This document shows positions 31,180-33,591 of a DNA stretch of 33,591 nucleotides, piece by piece. The position numbers were made by a program, and so were the translations under genes. Each line of letters opens with the position of its first letter. Position 1 is the stretch's first letter. The notes under the pieces are model-generated. The model had not been told where the DNA came from. It made no database searches and saw only the letters and a program-made list of their open reading frames with translations. The stretch spans positions 1 through 33,591 of the forward strand of contig CAZJUO010000003.1 in NCBI GenBank assembly GCA_964549245.1, in the 5' to 3' direction. The DNA comes from CAZJUO01 sp964549245. Its GTDB lineage: Bacteria; Patescibacteriota; Patescibacteriia; UBA10025; JAHIVO01.

Positions 31180-31330
31180 GGGATATAGGAGCTATAAGAG
31201 CCATAGGGATAAAGGGTAATAGGTAAAAGGACACTTACTTAATTTCTTTTTATCAACCTCTCTCCCTCTAATTCCTTGGATTTTTTTATCTTTTAACCTT
31301 TAGTTCGTTTAGCTCATTTTACCTTAAAAA

Positions 31331-31744
31331 CTACTCCGCTCGAATTAAATTCCCATCAGTATCAAGCTCCACAAAATGCTTAGCCGTACCATCACGATAA
31401 GCTGAACACTGGTTCTCCGGCAGATTATCAACGTCCTGCCTGGGATCATGGGCAATATCCGCCACCCAATCGTCGATCACCTTGTTCGATAAGCAAGGAC
31501 CATTAGATAAATCATCCCCGTTATACAAGGCCGCCCTATATAATTCTTGGGCTTTAGCCACTGCCAGATCTTTATCAGCTTTTTCTTTAATCTTCACATC
31601 CGCCGCCCCACTAACAACTTCTGCGGCAGTAAATCCGTTGGTATTGTCGTTAGCTGTTTTGCCTGCACAAGCGCTTAATACCAATCCCAAAGACACAACC
31701 ATAATAATGACTGATAAAATTTTTGTTGTAGTATTCCCTTTCAT
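31331..31744 (-). CDS. Small lipoprotein of unknown function
   Basis: A 137-residue protein with a lipoprotein signal: basic start, hydrophobic core (ILSVIIMVVSLGLVL) and lipobox LSAC with Cys26 as the likely lipidated residue. The mature part has a helical, Ala/Lys-rich region, then a compact C-terminal domain with two cysteines (in NGPCLSN and ENQCSAY) that could form a disulfide, and a final FVELDTDGNLIRAE strand pair. The wording GPCLSN...DWVADIAHDPRQ...ENQCSAYR looks like a conserved domain rather than a random tail, but I cannot name it. A TATAAT only about 9 bp upstream of the ATG implies an almost leaderless transcript. It is a separate unit between the DUF389 and metK transcripts. 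Confidence 0.75.
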   Translation of the reverse strand: MKGNTTTKILSVIIMVVSLGLVLSACAGKTANDNTNGFTAAEVVSGAADVKIKEKADKDLAVAKAQELYRAALYNGDDLSNGPCLSNKVIDDWVADIAHDPRQDVDNLPENQCSAYRDGTAKHFVELDTDGNLIRAE

Positions 31745-31752
31745 TAGTATTT

Positions 31753-31758
31753 ATTATA
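31753..31758 (-). promoter_or_regulatory. -10 box of the lipoprotein gene (near-leaderless)
   Basis: TATAAT on the minus strand at 31753-31758; a weak TTGTTT lies 17 bp further upstream. Transcription would start within about 2-3 nt of the ATG at 31744. Confidence 0.5.
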
Positions 31759-31783
31759 ATGGTATTTACCGCAAAAAACAAAT

Positions 31784-31818
31784 AAAAACCCCTCGTGCAT
31801 AAGATAATACACTCGGGG
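31784..31818 (-). terminator. Terminator of the metK-small membrane protein transcript
   Basis: In the minus-strand RNA CCCCGAGUG pairs with CACGAGGGG through four and three Watson-Crick pairs flanking a tandem G-A/A-G mismatch (stable when sheared), followed by five Us (31784-31788). It lies about 20 bp past the stop at 31839. Confidence 0.75.
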
Positions 31819-31838
31819 AAAACTACTCGCCATATAGG

Positions 31839-32093
31839 CTACAAAATCATGCTCAATGAGAGTTGAAAAAACATAACGGCTAGCAATACAGCAGACAGCC
31901 AAACTATCCATTTTGTAGCGATACGACTTACAAGATATGAAGCCCGTTGCCATGGGGAACGGTTTTGTATGGGAAAATACAACTTGGCTACTTGCGATTC
32001 TAATATATCATCGATTAATAACAGCAAACGGCAAATCAAAGACCCGAGCATGGCTACACCGATAGCTTCTAATGGAGACAAGAACTCCGCCAT
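31839..32093 (-). CDS. Small membrane protein co-transcribed with metK
   Basis: An 84-residue protein with two hydrophobic segments (about 9-28 and 59-82) separated by a basic/polar middle (LYFPIQNRSPWQRASYLVSRIATK). The start is fixed by AAGGAGGG at 32098-32105, four bases upstream of the ATG at 32093; an in-frame TTG sits just before it. It begins 22 bp after the metK stop, with only the SD and an AT tract between, and a terminator follows it. So it most likely shares the SAM-riboswitch-controlled transcript. I do not recognise a family. Methionine or SAM transport is suggested by context, but the protein is very small for a transporter. Confidence 0.65.
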   Translation of the reverse strand: MAEFLSPLEAIGVAMLGSLICRLLLLIDDILESQVAKLYFPIQNRSPWQRASYLVSRIATKWIVWLSAVLLAVMFFQLSLSMIL

Positions 32094-32115
32094 CAAACCC
32101 TCCTTATATAAAAAA

Positions 32116-33261
32116 CTATTTTTTCAATAAATCAACCTTATCCAATTTCTCCCAGGGAAACTCCACATCAGTACGGCCAAAATGTCCATAGGCCGCGGTC
32201 TGCTCATAAATCGGCTGGCGCAGGTTTAACTGTTCGATAATGTCCCCCGGCTTCAAAGGAAAGTTTTTTCTGATCACCTCTTCCAGTTCGCCATTATCAA
32301 TCTTGCCGGTGCCAAAGGTATTGGTCATGATCGAAACCGGTTCTGACACGCCGATGGCATAGGCCAGCTGAATCTCACAGCGCTTTGCCAAGCCAGCGGC
32401 TACGATATTCTTTGCAATGTAGCGGGCCGCGTATGAAGCACTGCGGTCAACTTTGGTTACGTCTTTGCCGGAAAAACAGCCCCCGCCGTGCGCGCCTACT
32501 CCGCCATACGTATCAACAATAATCTTGCGGCCGGTCATGCCCGTATCAGCCGGCGGACCGCCCAAGACAAACCTGCCGGTTGCATTTATATGAAGCTTAA
32601 TATCGTCATTATACCATTTGCCTAGAACGGGTTTGATTACTTTTTCTGTAATATCTTTTTGTAATTGCGCCGCGCTAATCTCCTCGGCGTGCTGGGCGGC
32701 GATCACTACGGTATCAACGCGCTTTGGTATGTACTCATCGTACTCAACAGTAACTTGGGATTTCCCGTCCGGCCGTAAATAGTCTAGGGTGCCGTCTTTT
32801 CGCACTTCAGCCAATTTTTTTGTGAGTGCATGCGCTAATGAAATTGTTAAGGGCATATACTCCGGCGTCTCATCGCAGGCGAAGCCGAACATCAAACCCT
32901 GATCACCGGCTCCGAGCTCTTTATCTGTTTTCTCATCAACGCCTTGGGCAATATCAGGAGATTGTTCGTGGATTGCGCTCAATACCCCCACGTCATCAGC
33001 GCAAAAACCGTAGCGGTGCTTATCATACCCGATTTTCCTAATAGTTCTGCGCACTATTTCCTGAATATCAACATACCCTTTGGTACGCACCTCGCCGCCG
33101 ACTACTACCAATCCGGTGGTGGCAAAGCATTCCACCGCCGAGCGGGACATAGTATCCTGCTCGAGCATTGCGTCATAAATAGCGTCAGAAATTTGATCAC
33201 ATATTTTGTCCGGATGGCCTTCAGCCACCGATTCAGAGGTAAATAATTTTTTTGAAGTCAT
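32116..33261 (-). CDS. metK: S-adenosylmethionine synthetase
   Basis: A 381-residue methionine adenosyltransferase that makes SAM from methionine and ATP. Motifs are complete: the start SVAEGHPDKICDQISDAI with the ATP-binding His-Pro-Asp-Lys, GAGDQGLMFG, the methionine/phosphate segment GGPPADTGMTGRKIIVDTYGG, and the P-loop-like GGGCFSGKDVTKVDRSASY. Length is normal. The leader contains a SAM-I riboswitch and terminator, so expression should fall when SAM is abundant. No clear SD precedes the ATG at 33261. SAM made here is used by the Elp3- and Trm9-like enzymes in the same window, among others. Confidence 0.98.
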   Translation of the reverse strand: MTSKKLFTSESVAEGHPDKICDQISDAIYDAMLEQDTMSRSAVECFATTGLVVVGGEVRTKGYVDIQEIVRRTIRKIGYDKHRYGFCADDVGVLSAIHEQSPDIAQGVDEKTDKELGAGDQGLMFGFACDETPEYMPLTISLAHALTKKLAEVRKDGTLDYLRPDGKSQVTVEYDEYIPKRVDTVVIAAQHAEEISAAQLQKDITEKVIKPVLGKWYNDDIKLHINATGRFVLGGPPADTGMTGRKIIVDTYGGVGAHGGGCFSGKDVTKVDRSASYAARYIAKNIVAAGLAKRCEIQLAYAIGVSEPVSIMTNTFGTGKIDNGELEEVIRKNFPLKPGDIIEQLNLRQPIYEQTAAYGHFGRTDVEFPWEKLDKVDLLKK

Positions 33262-33294
33262 ATGGTTTTACAAATTATTAATAATATTTAGTAA

Positions 33295-33320
33295 CAAAAA
33301 AATCTCTATGACAAGAGATT
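33295..33320 (-). terminator. Regulatory terminator of the SAM riboswitch
   Basis: In the minus-strand RNA AAUCUCU pairs with AGAGAUU around UGUCAU (33301-33320) and runs into Us (33295-33300). Part of it (UCUCUUG) is complementary to CAAGAGA in the 5' side of the aptamer (33461-33467), giving a plausible alternative antiterminator pairing. Confidence 0.85.
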
Positions 33321-33337
33321 ATCTTATGAGGTTATCC

Positions 33338-33472
33338 CTTATCTGTCTCCAAAATAGTTGGAGCTGGAAGTAGCACAGCGCGAGGCCCCTCCTCCTCGTG
33401 AACTCGGAGTCAGGGTGCTTCGCAGTTGCTGGAGCGTCATGGGGCCAGAACCCTCGGCTCTCTCTTGATAAG
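33338..33472 (-). ncRNA. SAM-I riboswitch (S-box leader) of metK
   Basis: The minus-strand RNA has the S-box hallmarks in order: 5' CUUAUCAAGAGAG, CGAGGG, CUGGCCC, AUGA, CAGCAAC, GUGCUAC, UUCCAGC and the closing AGACAGAUAAG. P1 is formed by CUUAUC (33467-33472) with GAUAAG (33338-33343). P2 has a long extension and P4 is well formed. SAM binding would stabilise P1 and favour the downstream terminator, shutting off metK and the small membrane protein gene. Confidence 0.96.
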
Positions 33473-33496
33473 CATAAATTGTAAATGTATATACGC

Positions 33497-33524
33497 ATTA
33501 TACCAACCGAAAAAAAATAGTCGA
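33497..33524 (-). promoter_or_regulatory. metK promoter
   Basis: Minus strand: perfect TATAAT (33497-33502) with a weak TCGACT-type -35 (33519-33524) 16 bp upstream. Transcription would begin near 33490, about 18 nt before the aptamer. Confidence 0.6.
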
Positions 33525-33543
33525 CTGTTGAAAAAATGAACTA

Positions 33544-33569
33544 CCCCCAGCTGTAACGCTGGGGGTTTT
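33544..33569. terminator. Terminator hairpin at the right edge
   Basis: CCCCCAGC/GCTGGGGG form a perfect 8-bp stem with a 6-nt loop (33544-33565). TTTT follows on the plus strand; TAGTTCATTTTTTC follows on the minus strand. It probably ends a minus-strand gene lying beyond the window and insulates the metK promoter. Confidence 0.7.
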
Positions 33570-33574
33570 GTCCT

Positions 33575-33589
33575 GCTGCCTACGGCAGC
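33575..33589. repeat. Short perfect palindrome at the right edge
   Basis: GCTGCC and GGCAGC flank TAC (33575-33589), 6 nt after the terminator T-run. It resembles short GC-rich palindromes scattered in intergenic DNA of many bacteria; too little sequence remains to say more. Confidence 0.5.
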
Positions 33590-33591
33590 TT

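Noticed and set aside
31744..31953. 69-residue minus-strand open frame
   Set aside because: It overlaps the small membrane protein gene in another frame and spans its terminator; the SD-preceded frame is preferred.
1..33591. Recoded UGA (as in some CPR lineages)
   Set aside because: UGA ends the Trm9-like, HAD and plsX-like genes at expected lengths, and core proteins read through without in-frame UGA.

Overview
The window looks like chromosome from a Candidate Phyla Radiation (Patescibacteria-like) bacterium. This is inferred from gene content and style: compact bacterial core genes (rpoB, rpoC, recA, ftsK, murI, metK), moderate-to-low GC by eye, very short or absent leaders before many genes, few Shine-Dalgarno (SD) sites on core genes, a giant secreted repeat protein and several small membrane or lipoproteins. 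Stop codons behave as in the standard bacterial code, and UGA ends several genes. I see no tRNA, rRNA, CRISPR array, transposase or phage gene. The assignment cannot be taken below phylum level from this sequence alone.

Layout. 1-1581: a probable truncated minus-strand gene at the edge, a divergent promoter pair, then a secreted serine beta-lactamase-like hydrolase coupled to a VIT-type membrane protein. 1674-3459: two minus-strand genes, each with its own promoter, strong SD and terminator. One is a polytopic membrane protein. The other carries an N-terminal region closely resembling the RNA-binding protein CsrA, fused to a Cys-containing tail. 3460-3753 holds a promoter, a 13-bp tandem duplication and a long palindromic element. 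3754-6030: an Elp3-type radical SAM/acetyltransferase and a Trm9/ALKBH8-like methyltransferase, transcribed back to back from a shared CATATG. 6083-10036: a tight envelope operon with a beta-helix (bactofilin-like) membrane protein, phosphohexomutase, HAD phosphatase/mutase and glutamate racemase. It converges on a PlsX-like protein with an inserted transmembrane hairpin (10068-11267).

11386-16611 encodes a secreted protein of about 1741 residues: carboxypeptidase-regulatory-like and Ig-like modules, Met/Gly-rich loops, and a C-terminal stretch of eight FG-GAP-like repeats. It has its own promoter and a structured leader. 16903-20948 is ftsK - rodZ-like HTH membrane protein - recA. 21070-28299 is rpoB-rpoC with a clear promoter about 145 nt upstream of rpoB. 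28683-31078 is a DUF389 membrane protein followed by a MurE-type ligase. 31331-31744 is a small lipoprotein. 31839-33490 is a SAM-I riboswitch-controlled transcript with metK and a small membrane protein.

Functional themes. (1) Translation control: a CsrA-like protein next to Elp3 and Trm9-like enzymes, which together could make mcm5U34 in tRNA. (2) Envelope construction: hydrolase, bactofilin-like protein, sugar mutase, MurI, MurE, PlsX, FtsK, RodZ-like protein and the giant surface protein. (3) Core information processing. (4) Methionine/SAM homeostasis through a textbook SAM-I riboswitch. SAM is also the substrate of the Elp3- and Trm9-type enzymes.
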